Shown here piece after piece: positions 44,789 to 57,100 of a stretch of 64,000 nt of DNA. Under the pieces are notes generated by a model. It was not told where the DNA came from and made no database searches. It was given only the letters and a program-made list of their open reading frames with translations. The stretch is from positions 132,635-196,634 of the forward strand of contig NW_020290031.1 of assembly GCF_003144195.1 (NCBI RefSeq), given 5' to 3'. A program made the translations under genes and the position numbers. Position 1 is the first letter of the stretch. Each line of letters starts with the position of its first letter. This stretch comes from Ceraceosorus guamensis (Eukaryota > Basidiomycota > Exobasidiomycetes > Ceraceosorales > Ceraceosoraceae).

Positions 44789-47700
44789 ATGACCACAGCA
44801 CCCACGTCAAGAGGCAGCTCTTCACACATTCGAGGAGCACGTAGAGATGACGCAGGCTCGTCTGGCTCGTCTGGCGATGCGCCTTCGCCCGCTCTGCCTC
44901 AAACGCCAACATCAGCACTGACTGCCACCTCGTCGCCCATCTACTCTGCCATGTCTCGCGCATCAGATCATGCACCGCCATCTTCATCATCTTCCATCCC
45001 GACCAATGCCAATTCACCCCTCTTTCAACTCTTTCAAGCCGATGATCCCTTGCTCGGTTTGGCCGCCTTTCCAGGATCAGGGCGCAGCGCCTCCTCTCCA
45101 TACTCTTTTCAAGGCGATGCGGCAGGGGCTGGTGCAGTCTCTCCTCTTCGTTTCCGCAGAGATCAAAAGGGCTCGGGAGATACCGCTGGCGAGAGCGATT
45201 CGCACTCTGACTTGCCTGACGACGTCGAAGTCACCTCGGAGCCGGCATCAGGAGGAGATTATTTAGGATTGAGCGGCTCGCCATCTCAATGGGCTTCCAC
45301 TTCCGCACGAGATGTCGACGACAGACGAGGACGCATGACCCTTTCAGTTCCTTTTTTGTCACCCGATGCGCTGGAGGCTCCGTCGCCGTCTTCAGCCCGC
45401 ATGACGCCCAGCAGCGCACCCCTCTCCAGCTCACGGTACGGCAACGATCAACAGGTTAGTGCTGGCTACACCGCCAGCGCATCCGAATACAGTCAGTGCA
45501 GTGCTACGACGTCCGGCATGCTCAGCTCAGACTCTCGAAGCACCATGAGTGCGTTTCCAGTGGATGTTGGGGAGAGCGACAGCGAGTGGGGAGAGGAAGA
45601 TGATGAGCGATCAGGCACTGCTGCAACGAGTGTCTCGGGGCACCATGCGCAGGACTCGACCATCAAGAGTAGTCTGAAGAAGATGGCATCATTGCGACGC
45701 GGGCCTTCGAGAAGGGGTCCGAAGGGAGGCAATCCGCTCTTGAGCTCACTTGCGGCTATGAGGAGGGATGTGGATGATAGGTCGCTCAAATCTTCGGCCA
45801 ATCTAGACACGGATTCCTCCAGTAGGCCACTCCGAAAGCAGATGGACCCTTTGCCGCCCGGTCCAGCTCATCTGGACGTTGCTAAAGCTTCACAGCCTGA
45901 GTCATCCTCCAGCTCTGATGCAGCTTCAGGGCTTGCCTCACTTTCAAATTGGTCGGTCTTCACTCACCGCGCAAGCCAAGGCCCGAGTCCCTCGCCAAGT
46001 GCTCCTGGCTTTGACCACAGAGCACACACTCTTCGCCAATTGCAGAAGCAAGATAACGAGGAACGAGCGCGAGCTCAAGCAAAAGGCCAGGGGATGGGTC
46101 AGTGGAGAATGTGGGGAAACGGTAATGCGGGCGGAAACGCTAGGCTTGCACCACCTTCGACGTCAGGTGGTGCCAGCTCGCCTCAGTATGCCTTCGGTGC
46201 TGGCAGACCTCAGCCGGCAGATGTGCCTACCAGTGCGAATGTTGTGCCCACACCTGCACTCAACGCCTCCAACCCCTTGTTTCAGCACATGCTTGCTGCA
46301 GGCGGACCGAGCCGCAGTGCTGCCAGTACCAGCACAGCCCAGCGTTTAGACGACGCCTCACTTCCCATCTTGGCTCCAGGTGCCTCGATAGAGATCGCCA
46401 AGAATCAGGCGCCAGTGCCCGCTTCGGCCATTCCATCATCTGCAGGTGGTCAGAGTACTGCCAATGCGTCAAGCAGCGCACCGACGCCGAAAAGTGCTGG
46501 CTTGCGTCAGCACGTAGCGCGCACTGCTCGAGCTCTTCCGCCTCGATCTCCGGTTGGGACGATGCACAACAGAGGAGCATCTCAGAGCTCGAGCGGCTCT
46601 GGTCATCGGGTACGCAGCGCAAAGAGTTCGCCAATCGCTCCTGAGCCGCCCACGAAGTCGCCTGAGAGTCACACTGACAAGGTCAGCAGCACGAGGGGCA
46701 CAGAGGATGCGTGGGCTGACGAGTCTGGCCAATTCAGCGAACAGCGTCGTTCGCGCCCTTTAAAAGATCTCGAGACGCCTCGCGCGCCTCCGGTCCAGGA
46801 CGAGCAGCCGCAGGCGCTGTCTGAAGAGGCTGTACCTCAGGCCAAAGCAGCAGCCGAGCGCAACCGCCTGGTGTCTTGGGAGTCGCGAGCTTTGGCATCT
46901 CATGCTGCTCAGAACGGTCCAGAGGTGGCAAACGGTCGAGCGGGTACCCCTCTCCGACGTCCCTTTGTCGCCGGCCATTCCCGTCAAAATAGCTCTTCTG
47001 CCAGTGATAACGACACCCTTGCTCACATCAGGCCGGGCGGGCACACCCGACGACCGAGCGACAACAGGAACGCCTTTCACGAGGCGGCTCATAGTCGCAG
47101 CAACAGCGAGAGCGAGGGCTCTGTCGGTAGCTCTGCCCTACGTGAGCGACGATTGAAGTCACGCGCACAGAGGCTGGAGGATGAGGGTCGACCTGTGCCT
47201 GAACAGCTCACCAAAGCGCTTGCTCACATTTCTACTGATCTGGCCATACCCAAGCGCAGCAGGGCAAACACCGATGCCGATGCTGCTGCTCGAGTCGCGA
47301 AAGCCGTGAAAGAAGGCGCGACTGTCCGCAACAGCGACCCACAGCCAACCGTGCGTGCTCTCAAGCCGCCGCCAGAGGTAGAGCAGCCCCCGCCGGCTGA
47401 GCGAGAAGCAGACGCTCCCCTAGGTAGGGAAGAGGTTCTTGCTTCCCCGGTCGCTAGCCGGCAGAGGCGGTCTCGTCACGGCGGAGAAGCACGACGCGGG
47501 CCGCCGGTAGCTTCTGACTCGGAAAGCGAGAGCGGTCGTCCATCGCTCGACTCGACAAGAGGCGGAGCAAGTCGACCGAGCTTTGAAACTGCTTACTCCG
47601 CGGCTGGCTCCGACAGCGAGAGTGCGTCTCAAGGCGGTGATGCGAACTTTGAAGGCCCCAGGCAAGCTCCTCGCGTCCCGCCGCCACCTCGCGGCGCACA

Positions 47701-50278
47701 GCGACCTCAGCAAGGTCTGCGTAGCCTTGCATTAGCTTCTTCGGCCAGCAGGCCTGCCATGTCAAGCAGCAGCTCTCTGAGCTCAATAGGCTCCAACGCG
47801 CCGACTATCAACGTGCCACGGCGTCAGCACACAGCTCCGCGGGATACGCGTAGAGCTGAAACACCGGATCTCAGCGGAAGCACCTCGGACTCGCAGAGCA
47901 CCTACGAGGCAGAAGCAGCTCAATTGATCACCGTCACTCGGCGATACCCAGCGCCTGGACCGGCTCCTACCGGCGCCATTCCATCTCCGCCGCGCAGATC
48001 ACAAGCGTCTGGTCCCAGCCAGGCGGCTCCGACCCCGCCTCGGCCGCCTATGGGTAGAGCGCATTCCAGCTCGGTCGGCTCAGCCGATCGTCCGGCGCAG
48101 CGCCCTCTCATACTGGCGTCGAGCTCCAGGGCGGCGACGGCGACGGAAGGCGTCAGCCACGCTCAGCAAGCCCAACGACCTGGTCTGCGCACTCTGACCG
48201 GTCCAGACTCTGCGTGGGCGTCCAACAGCTCTGAGAATGTCGGAGCTGCTTCCAGGCAACATGCGCGGATGAGGAATGCGAGCGCACCTGGCTCAGACGT
48301 GGGTCCGAGGACAGAGAGCATGGAGGATCTGGCAGAGACCACCCGAGGTGGGGCTGCTGGGGGTGGCCACAGGTACTTTTCCAGCTCCACCTCTCGGGGT
48401 GCGCCTCGAGTGCCATCTCATTCGCGCGCTGGATCTCAAGACAGTAACGGCACGGAAGCGAGCGGTATTCGGGCTCCCAACAGCCCAACGGGAAGCAGCG
48501 CAGGCAGCGGGGCTGGCAGATATCTGGGTGTTCAGCAAGCAAACTGGGCTGGGTACAAGCATGCCAATGCGAGTGCGGATAGCGCAGTGTCCAGTCTCCG
48601 ACTTGCTGGTGTAAGTGCTGGAGGTTTTGGTGTGGGCAGCTCTTTACCATACAATAGACCTGGCACGGCCAACAGCGATTCGAGAAGCAGCACGACCAAC
48701 TCGTCGCGCTTCCCGTCCGGCATCACTTCGAATGGAGGTCGAGATTCGGAAAGTCCTGACAGCCAAGGACTGGTCTACGAAGGTCTCCAACGGGCTCATC
48801 GAGACTCTAATCCTTCTAGTCCTGCTGTCTCCACCGGCTCTCGCGGCACGCTTTTCGGTGTCTCGATGCGGCTGAAGGAGGAAGACATCGACCTGGTCGA
48901 GGAGCTTCCAGTCATCACCGAGCAGACATCGCTATTCGGTATCAGGAGAAGGCTCGTAGCTACCTTTCCCAACCTGGGCAAATCTAGCGCTCTGCGTCCT
49001 CTGAGCTCTAGAAAAGCGGAATTCGACGCGACGGAGAGGCCAGGCTGGAGCGTGCTCGTGGGCGGCGAAAAGGAGATGCGAAAGAGGGAGGAGCAACTCG
49101 AAGCGAGAGAAAAAGAACTCGCGATAGAAGCCATCTGCAAGGATGAGATTGCTGCTGTAACGATCGAGGTGTGGACAGAGCAACGAAATGGTCGTTGGAC
49201 TGTTCGAGGTGCTGCAAGGCATGACGGTGAGTCAGGAACGGGGGGCGCTCACCTGCGCGACATCCAGCTCATTAATCCTCTCACAACCACGAGCGCAGCC
49301 GTCCGAGAAGATCATTTGCCCGAGATTGCTGATCCTTGGGCAATCCCGATCGACGCGAAAGGCATCGTGAGGCGCAAGAAGCTGAAGAGCAACATTGAGA
49401 TGGTGAGCAAAAGATGACGAAGCGGTCCACACCGATCATGATCTCGTGCTCATGACTCTCTTCGCTCGCTTCACGAACAGAGCTCGACGCGCACAGTCAT
49501 GCGCTGTACGGAGTGCATGGAAGCGCGTGCACGAGGCATGAGCATTAGGTGCCACACTTGCAAAGATACTGGCAACGTCGAGTGGGTGTATGTCATCCAA
49601 TGCATCGTACGCCTCGCATCCTTCACGCCCCTCAAGCTGCCAGCGCATCACATTATGGGTACTCGCCAACCCGGCGTCAAGTATCTGGACGCTGGAGATC
49701 CTGCACATCGAGAGGCTGTGCTTCGCGATCGAGCCATAGATGGACTGCAAGCTGCTGCGCAGCGTGTCGGTAGGCAACACTTTGCAAATTATGCTGCTCG
49801 GTTGTTGATGGGCAAGGCGACGATCACGAGGCGCGGAGTGCTGACCGTTGCAGTGAGCAATCTCAAGGGGAAGCACAGGCGCCACTTTGAAGTGGAAGAT
49901 GGAACGGAAGGCAAAGTGTCGGAGGTGGCAGTGTCGAAGAAGGAGACGCCTCCTAGCGTTCCGCCGCCTGCCGATCCGGCCTCGTACGGCTCCTCCAACG
50001 GCCTGGCGCCCCCTTCTAATTTTTCCGACGCTGGCAGCATGGTCGACTTTGGCGTCGCCACGGTGCCTGCTTCTCCTGCACCTACGGGCGGCAAGCGCTC
50101 GCTCAATTCTCTAAGACCTCCCCTCTCGACATTGGGCCGATCGGGCGGCGCAAGCTCGTCTTACGCTTCCAACGATGCAAGCTCGGTGTACTCGGCCGCC
50201 ACTTCTCGAAGGTCTCCCTCGCCTCAACCCGCCCCGTCGACGCGCACAACTGCACGCCTTCGAGGCTTGTTCCGGTGA
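44789..50278 (+). CDS. Giant disordered protein with C-terminal cysteine-pair domain
   Basis: Two exons, 44789-49402 and 49481-50278, join in phase 0 to 1803 residues. The first ~1330 are Ser/Pro/Ala/Arg-rich and disordered. The C-terminal third is structured: VEELPVITEQTSLFGIRRRL, a short Glu/Lys coiled coil (MRKREEQLEAREKELAIEAI), then IEVWTEQRNGRWTVRG, HLRDIQLINPL, IADPWAIPIDAKGIVRRKKL. The junction leads into two CxxC pairs, CTECMEA and RCHTCKDTG, and an Arg/Ala helix region (AIDGLQAAAQRVGRQHFANY). Paired CxxC with a following Gly resembles half of a DnaJ-type zinc finger, as in SSUH2-like proteins, but the match is too weak to name. A Ser-rich tail ends in RLRGLFR. The start is the first ATG in the frame; the frame is open 350 nt further up. 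Zinc binding by the four cysteines is inference. Confidence 0.75.
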
Positions 50279-50782
50279 TCGCGGCTGTGCGTCGCACCAC
50301 CACTCATGATCACTTGCGGGGGGGCAGCGTGATGGGCTCAAACATCTCTGCGAACCAGGTTCGCCACCTTTCGCCCTTTGCAACGCCGAACCTTCTTTTT
50401 TTCTCGCATTCCTGATGCGCCGCCCTCGAGATGAAGTGCGCGGGCCATTTGTATCTGTCTGTGTCAAGTATCCCTATACAATGCTATTTTGCATGCGTCA
50501 ATCATGACACCCGCTCTTGCGAAGACGAATGGAGAATCTATCAGGCCAAACAGTATGATGACGATGAAGCCTGTCGACATGGCCGAAAAGAGCTAGGGCA
50601 GTGCAGTAAATATTGTTTGCAGAATCATTTTGTACACTATAATCCGTGACTTGAGCGACGCAGACCGGGAGGGGGGGGGGGGGGGGGGGGGGGGGGCTTT
50701 TCCGCGACGCTACGGGAAGAGGTGGAAGTTGCAAACGCAGAAAGTAGAACGTCGGCGCATCGCTCCTCCGCCCCTGCTGATC
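50279..50782. other. Convergent intergenic region with poly-G
   Basis: This lies between the stops of the giant protein (+) and the dioxygenase (-). Its main feature is an uninterrupted G tract (50671-50696). No gene or RNA was seen. Confidence 0.6.
50671..50696. repeat. 26-nt poly-G tract
   Basis: Twenty-six consecutive G follow CCGGGA on the + strand. Its length could be affected by sequencing error. Such tracts can form G-quadruplexes or stall polymerases. Confidence 0.85.
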
Positions 50783-52138
50783 TCATAGCTCGACGCTCCT
50801 AGGGCCTTCTTTTTTGGGCACGACGACTGGGTCAGGCGTTCCCATGTTGGGGTGCCAGACGCTCTCAAAGTTTGCGCTCATGTTGACACCGACGGTGACG
50901 AAGCCGACCAGACCTTGCGAGAGAACCATGCCCAAGGGCTCAATGTCGAATGTGGGCATGTAGCCACCTCGATGAGCTTCATCGAAAATGTGCAAAGAGT
51001 CTTCCCAATTACGCGTGCGACCTCTTCCGGACAGGTGCCGGATAGGGTTCTCGGAGTAGGGTTGAAGCTGCCACGCGGGGAGCGGGGGGGAAATCGGATT
51101 AGCGCAGGGTCACATCGTACGGCATGCTCAAAGAGCCGTCTCTCAACATCGAGCAAATCATCTTTTCAGACTCACCTTGTCGATCTCCTCGTTCAGCAGA
51201 TCGTCCACGAAGAATTGGCCCGTGTGCACAAGCCTACGGCTCTCAAAGGTACCGTTGGGCAAGGTTCTCCATTCTGGGTGAACCTTGAGATGGACATGCG
51301 TCGCTCTACCAGTGTAGTAGCCAGGGAAGACGCTAGTGAATTGAGCCACACCATTTCCATCCGTGGGCCAAGCACCTCTGAGCCAAGTGGCCGTGTCATC
51401 CGTCCGTTTGAAAGCGGGCAACAGACCTCTCCTGATGCCAGACGTAGCGGGCTGTGCGACGACCTCTTTAGGTTTGGGATTGTGACCGGCATAGAAACCG
51501 GTTGCGTTGGCGTGCCACAAGTCTACCAAAACGTTAGGTACCGGCTTGCAAGTCTCTACGTCGATGACGCCAACATTCATCACGAAAGGCAGACCCAATT
51601 GCCACTCTGCCATGTTGTTCCGGATGGGGTGACCCGAAGTGTGATAGTAGGGACCAGGTGTGACTTCTGGAGCGAGGACGCAAGTGGAATTCTTGATCGA
51701 GGACGCAGTAGTCTCGGGATAACATTCCATCAACTGTTTGCCATTCTTCCTCTTCTCTGCCTCCTCCTTCTCCTCGGCTGCTTTGGTCTGCCTGACCTCT
51801 TCGGAGTGCTTCTCGAAGTAGCCATCGATGTATGTGTTGGAATCTGCAATCTCCCCCGCTTCTCCACCCACACCGACACCCAACACTTTTTGAGCCCAGG
51901 AGCGCTTGCGAGCTTGAGTCATGGCTTCGACTATCGGCGCACAGTGATAAGCTCCTTGTTGCCGCGCATGAAAAGCGGCCACTTCTTGTGGCGTCTTGGG
52001 TCCGTGCGCTGCGGTCGAAGGGAGCAGACAGAGGAGTGCGGCGAGGGCGGTGGCAAGCATCGCCCTGCTCAGCTGCCGTCTACCACGGCGGTCGACGCTA
52101 GCAGTGGCTGTTTGTGCTTCTCTGCTGGATGAAGACAT
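50783..52138 (-). CDS. Secreted intradiol ring-cleavage dioxygenase
   Basis: Two exons, 52138-51176 and 51067-50783, join in phase 0 to 415 residues. A hydrophobic segment (MLATALAALLCLLPSTAAHG, about residues 27-46) is a signal peptide or anchor behind a short basic N-terminus. If translation starts at the inner methionine it is a textbook signal peptide. The core follows the fungal extracellular dioxygenase pattern: TCVLAPEVTPGPYYHTSG near 160, VPNVLVDLWHANATGFYAG, TWLRGAWPTDGNGVAQF, and FPGYYTGRATHVHLKVH near 275-285. The two tyrosines and the HxH pair are the expected non-haem Fe(III) ligands. These enzymes open catechol-type rings between the hydroxyls with O2, and extracellular forms act on lignin- or plant-derived phenols. 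Several N-glycosylation sequons (NST, NAT, NGT) fit secretion. The charged insert at about 110-135 (AAEEKEEAEKRKNGK) is unusual. Confidence 0.9.
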
Positions 52139-52790
52139 GCTGCCCTGCTTGGCGAAAGAGGGATGAGAGGAGATGCGATATCCGGCAAAGGCGAGTCAAG
52201 GATGCTGCGCGGTCGGTGTGCTGAGTGAGTGATTGCACGCAAAGTGATGGAGCTGTATCGTCACGCGGATGGGCAAGTACAAGGAGCAACAAATGTCATG
52301 CGGGGGGAAAGGCCGGGGAGGGGATGGGCCAGATACTTGCAAAGCACCTTTATATCCTCGAAAAGAGACTCGGCGCCCAATCACGAATGGCAGAGACGCC
52401 TGCTGACAAGGAGCAGCAAGCAGTCAGTCAGCTTTCCCCCCCCGCAATCTGGTGAGTAGGATCTATCATCCGGCTACGCTCCTACGCCAGCTCCAGTGAT
52501 TAGAATGATTCACCATCACCGCATCATTCGAAGGGGTGAGAGCGCGGCCAAGGGCAGCAAATCACAGGAGGGGGCAACATCCGCGTCGACAGGCAGTGTT
52601 TGAGTGTGTGGCTTGAGAAAGAAACGAGAAGGCGGGTGAGCGCCGGCAGGACGCGAGTCACGGCCCTGCGCAGGGGAATGCGGTGGGAGCGACACAAAAG
52701 AGCGTCATTTCCGAAAAGATGCTGCTGCTTGCATGGTCGCAGCAGCAGCAGCGGCAAAAGTTGCCGTAGCGTAGCCGTGCCTTTACCCCC

Positions 52791-52855
52791 GCACGCACAC
52801 GCACACGCACACGCACACGCACACGCACCCGCACACGCACACGCACCCGCACCCG
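52791..52855. repeat. CACACG/CACCCG microsatellite
   Basis: About 65 nt are built from GCACAC, GCACCC and related hexamers. On the + strand it is purely C, A and G with alternating purines and pyrimidines, a pattern that can adopt Z-DNA. Confidence 0.8.
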
Positions 52856-53344
52856 CTTGGCAGCGCGGCAAAGATCTCCGATCGGACCAAGGCACCACTG
52901 CAGTCGTCCAGCGGACCTTACGCTCGAGAATTGCGCAAACGCTCGGCGCTCGCGCTCATGTATACGGATCAACCTGCGGGAGCTGCAAAGCGGCGGGCCA
53001 CAAGAGCAAAGCAGCGATCAAGCAAATGACACGGAGCGGAGGATCGGCGCGCAAGAAGCCAGCAAGCAAGCCTTGTCAGCCATGGCAGCCATATGTTCGT
53101 CCCTCCTGCTGCCCATCACGAACAGCGAAGCTCGTCCAACTCGACACACTCGACTCACACGCAAACTCATGACTCTCACTCAGACTCTCACTCACATTCG
53201 CAATTGCGCTCGAGGTATCCACGGCATGTCAGCGCGAGCTCATGTCTGGGTCTAGGTCGTGCAGGCGACTTCCCTCCGCACTCATGTGTCGCAGTCGGCG
53301 GATACCCCACATCGCGCGTTCCGACCAGGAGGGCCAAATCGGAG

Positions 53345-53375
53345 ACGCACGACGCACGACGCACGACTCACGACT
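53345..53375. repeat. CACGA tandem motif
   Basis: Three 8-nt GACGCAC steps grade into CACGACTCACGACTG, linking a simple tandem array with the dispersed TGACTC-type motif. It lies about 600 nt upstream of the SQ/TQ gene. Confidence 0.6.
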
Positions 53376-53970
53376 GTAAAAGTGCCACCTCTCCGTATGA
53401 GGCGGCGGGACGTTTTGCCGTGCGCGTCTCGGCCGGGAGTACTGCACGACGCAAAATTACCACTCGCACGAGAGAGGATAGGGAGATACGCGTCTTGCTT
53501 GCGCGCGCGCAACCACGTAGGCATAGCTAGCGCGTCGAGGGGGCATTTGATGCGCCAGAGGTGTTGCTCTTGAATAAGCTGGGCGCTGAGCTAAGCCGCA
53601 CCGGGTCGCTGCTGACTTCTCTTGGTATCAACGTCTTGCAGCAACGATTTTCACGATTTCCATCCACCCATCGTCCTCATTCGATTGTCCTTATGGCCTA
53701 CGCGGCACGCTCGCTTTGCCATCCCGCTTCAGCATCCGCAATCGACCAGCTCTGAATCACGTCCTCTCTTGATAGCCGTTGCAGCCGCTCACTCTCCGCT
53801 CGCGAGCGGACCATACCAAGATATAGATCGCTTGCCTGCGTCAGTGCACTGACCTGAGTAGTGGGGCCAGCCCGGCGAGCAGCATGCAACGACACGCAGC
53901 CTAAAGGTCTCGTACAGCGCCAGCGGCTCTGCATCCGCCAGTATCTGGCCCCATCTCGGAGCTGGAAAGC

Positions 53971-56900
53971 ATGCCTACGTGGATCAGGGAAGGGCGCCCA
54001 AGTGGCCGACCTGTGGGGCAGGATGCCTCGAAAGCTACAAGCCCGGCTCTGGGTGACATGACCAACTCGGGGGATGGGAAAGCACGGGCGGTGACCAATG
54101 CAGGCAAGAAAGCTTGCGGAAGTGCGCAACGAGGCGATGCCGGAAGCAGGCTCAATCTGAGTACCGCAGTCACTCCAGTCCGGTCTAGTCGCCTCTCTTC
54201 CGGGAATGGCAAGCGCGTCGATCAGCCCTCTGCCGGGCAGGCAAGGTACGCTCAGACGAAACTTCCTGTCGCACACTCTGCGCCGCGTCAGCCTGCTTCG
54301 GAGCCCAAGCCGCGAGTCGATGCTTCCAGCGCCATCTTCGACCGTCAGTCTCGCACCGCTCGGAAAAGCGACGGTACAGTCCCTTCTAGTAGGCGCGACG
54401 AATCTCCTCATCAACCGCTGCACAAACGTCAGCGTACGCGATCGCCGGAGGCGCACGCTGGTGATCGCGCTACAACACCTGACATGCAGCGACGTCGTTC
54501 CAGTAAAGACAGATTCTTCACCCGCACAAATCAAGATTTCGATCCTTTTGCGATCTTTGGACCTGCGCCGCCGTCGAGCCTACAGCGCCTGGCTCCGAGG
54601 GTCCAAATTGGTACACCTCGCTTAGTCGCACCCACCACGCGGTCGAAGGAACACACCAGTCACAGCCCTGATGACGAAGCACCAGTGCGACTGCCGCCGA
54701 ATCGGAGCATCAGCGCCTCGAAGGATGCAACGCGCTCGACCGACTACAATGCTGCGGATGTGCAAACATTGTGGGAAGGCGACAGTATTTGGCGTGGAGA
54801 AGTTGAGCCGGAATGGGACGGGAAAGTGAATGGCAATGCACGTCAGCATCACGAGTCGATGCGAGCTTGGAGACAGGCCGCGGGCTATCTCAACACTCAA
54901 GATAGATGTCACATAGAGAAGGACTCCTGTAGTGCGCCTCCTCGCGCACAAGAGCGGAACGACTCCACTACCACGTCACACAATGGGGCGAGCAGCGCCG
55001 GAAGCCAGGGTGAGTCGTCTCTTCTGCACTTGGCGAGTCCCTGCTGAGACGGAGTGCTTCATGTCTGCAGCCCCGCAAGAACGGCAGCGAGTGAGACGAG
55101 ACGTGAGACGGGCCAATCAGTTCGCAATGACTGAGCACACAGCTGTGCGGGCTGGAAAAGAAGACGCACTCGAAGCGGTGGACGCGGAACAAGTGTCCAA
55201 GAACAAGCTCTTTTTTCCCGCCACGCCCTCACGCCACGATCAAGCGCCAAGCGAAGACCATGGCATGAGTTCCCAATCGCGGATTCTCAAGCGCTCTGCC
55301 GCTAAGGCTGATAATGAGCCAAATGCGCAGATTGAGCAGAACCGTCTTGTACATGGCTACTCGATCGTCAATGTCGGTGATGCGTGGCTTCCATCCAGTC
55401 AGAGCCAGACGCAAACCACCCACAGGTCTTCGGATGACGATCGAAGACCTGTATTTCCGCGCACAAATGCAGCAATGATCGATGGCGAAGGCAGACCGCA
55501 GGCTTTGTTCAGGTCGCCTCGCACAGGCAGGCGACTTTACGCTCTCGAAACCCAACTGGCTGAAGCCTCCAAAGACCACAACACCCCTGCTGTCCGTTTG
55601 GAACAATCTGCCACACGTCGCGGAAGACATGTCGACCCTCCATTTAGCCCGGCGGACCGCTTGAGATCGGGTTCGAGCTCGTCTGAGACGAGCAGCCCAG
55701 CTTCGCCACCCAGCACCAAGAGCTCCAACCACCAGCTGAGAAGGCCAATCAACACCAGGCGAACATCTCTCTTTGGCGGCTCGAGTCCTCTGACGTCAGA
55801 AGGGACTGTGGCGAAGCGTGCTAGCGAGCCCATGGTGGAGATTGCTTCCAGGAAGCGGTCCTCTTCGAGTAAGAAACCGCAATGCCCCTACGCCGACACT
55901 TATGAGTCGGTTGAGGATTCAGCTGGTTTTGATGATGGCAGATGGGCAGACGACGAGACGTATGCTCCAAGCAAAGCTCTTTTGAAGGGTAGTAATGACA
56001 GCTCGGGTGAGGTACTTAGCAGACGTGGCTCAAACCGGTTGCGGCAAAAAAGCAAAGATGATGGGTCCGTTCCTGCAATTGCCGAGGCGGCAGCATCAGA
56101 CGCCGAAGATACACAACCTTCGGCCTGGACTGGAGAAGAGATTCAGGAAGCCGGCAGAGGCGGATGTAGGCAGCATAAGCGGGCCTTGTGGCCCTCGCGC
56201 CAGGCTTCTATCAGACCACGAATGGGATGGGGTGACCTGGATGCGAATTGGGAAGGTGTGGAGGCACCCGCTCCATCCCGCAGCTCTATCCGCTCGCAAG
56301 ACAGCTTTGAACAGTCCACTCTCAGTCAGTTTGGATTTGAGACGCGAAGATCCAAGCTGGCGCGCTCCCCGGAACGCGGTAGGAACGCAAGTCGCCAGAG
56401 CGAAGGAAGCAGCAGCTCTAGTGGGCCAGGGGACTCCTCTGCTCAGCAGGAGACGGAGGACATCTCGGCATTGCTGACTCGCCATTTAGTTGATGGGCTT
56501 AGCGATGATGAGTCCGTCGGACACGAAGTTGTCGCTATGCGAGACGCCGACGCACGACCAGCCTTGGAACAGATGGGAGACGAGACTCAGGTGCTGTTGC
56601 CTTCAGATGAAGATGGAGATGAGACGCAGCCTCTCGAATTTTCTCCAAGTCCAAGCCCTCGCCGCAGGCAAGCTTATCCCTCGAGCAACCGCGGAAGACT
56701 TGCCTCAGAGACTGCGTCTAGCAGCAAGCTTCCTCTACACAGTCGTCGAGACGTGATGCAGAATGACCAGGTCGCAGACGATGACGTCATCAATCCCGCC
56801 TTTCTAAAGATGATGGAGATAGAGCAAGCGTCCCGTTTCGGCCTTCAGCACGACAGTCGCACGCGTGGTCAGTCACCATCTCCGCGTGCCAATGCGAGTT

Positions 56901-57100
56901 TGGATTCCAGTCAGACACAGAGCCACACGGAATACTCTTCCAGTCCAGCCATCGCTCGAACAGGCGCGAGCGCAATGATGTCCCCACAAACCCAGAGCAG
57001 GTCGTCTGCATCTGCAGTGTCCAGTCAAGAGCAACGCATTTCCATACCTCACCTCTCATCCCTCGACACCCAATCCAGGGCTTTCTTCGATCGACTCTGA
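53971..57100 (+). CDS. SQ/TQ-rich disordered protein, genome-maintenance candidate
   Basis: Two exons, 53971-55009 and 55071-57100, join in phase to 1022 residues with a 61-nt GTGAGT...CAG intron. No folded domain is recognised. The sequence is polar and rich in Ser, with many SQ/TQ dipeptides clustered in several places (SSQSQTQTTH near 485; DETQVLLPSDEDGDETQPLE near 875; SQTQSHTEYSS and SPQTQSRSSASAVSSQEQ near the C-terminus). Such SQ/TQ clusters are the classic substrate signature of the DNA-damage kinases ATM/ATR (Tel1/Mec1). The acidic TQ pair near 875 resembles phospho-binding sites of checkpoint mediators. Short conserved-looking stretches are FDPFAIFGPAPPSSLQRLAP, GWGDLDANWEGVEAP, FEQSTLSQFGFETRRSKL and FLKMMEIEQASRFGL. 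A nuclear role in DNA repair or checkpoint signalling is inference only. The start is ATG 53971, with no obvious upstream exon. Confidence 0.7.

Larger units (their letters stand above)
52139..53970. other. Intergenic region with microsatellite and motif repeats
   Basis: This is the divergent region between the dioxygenase (-) and the SQ/TQ protein (+). It holds a CACACG-type microsatellite (52791-52855) and a dense run of CACGACTCACGACT-type motif (53345-53375) with looser copies from about 53140 to 53200. No coding chain was found. Confidence 0.5.
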
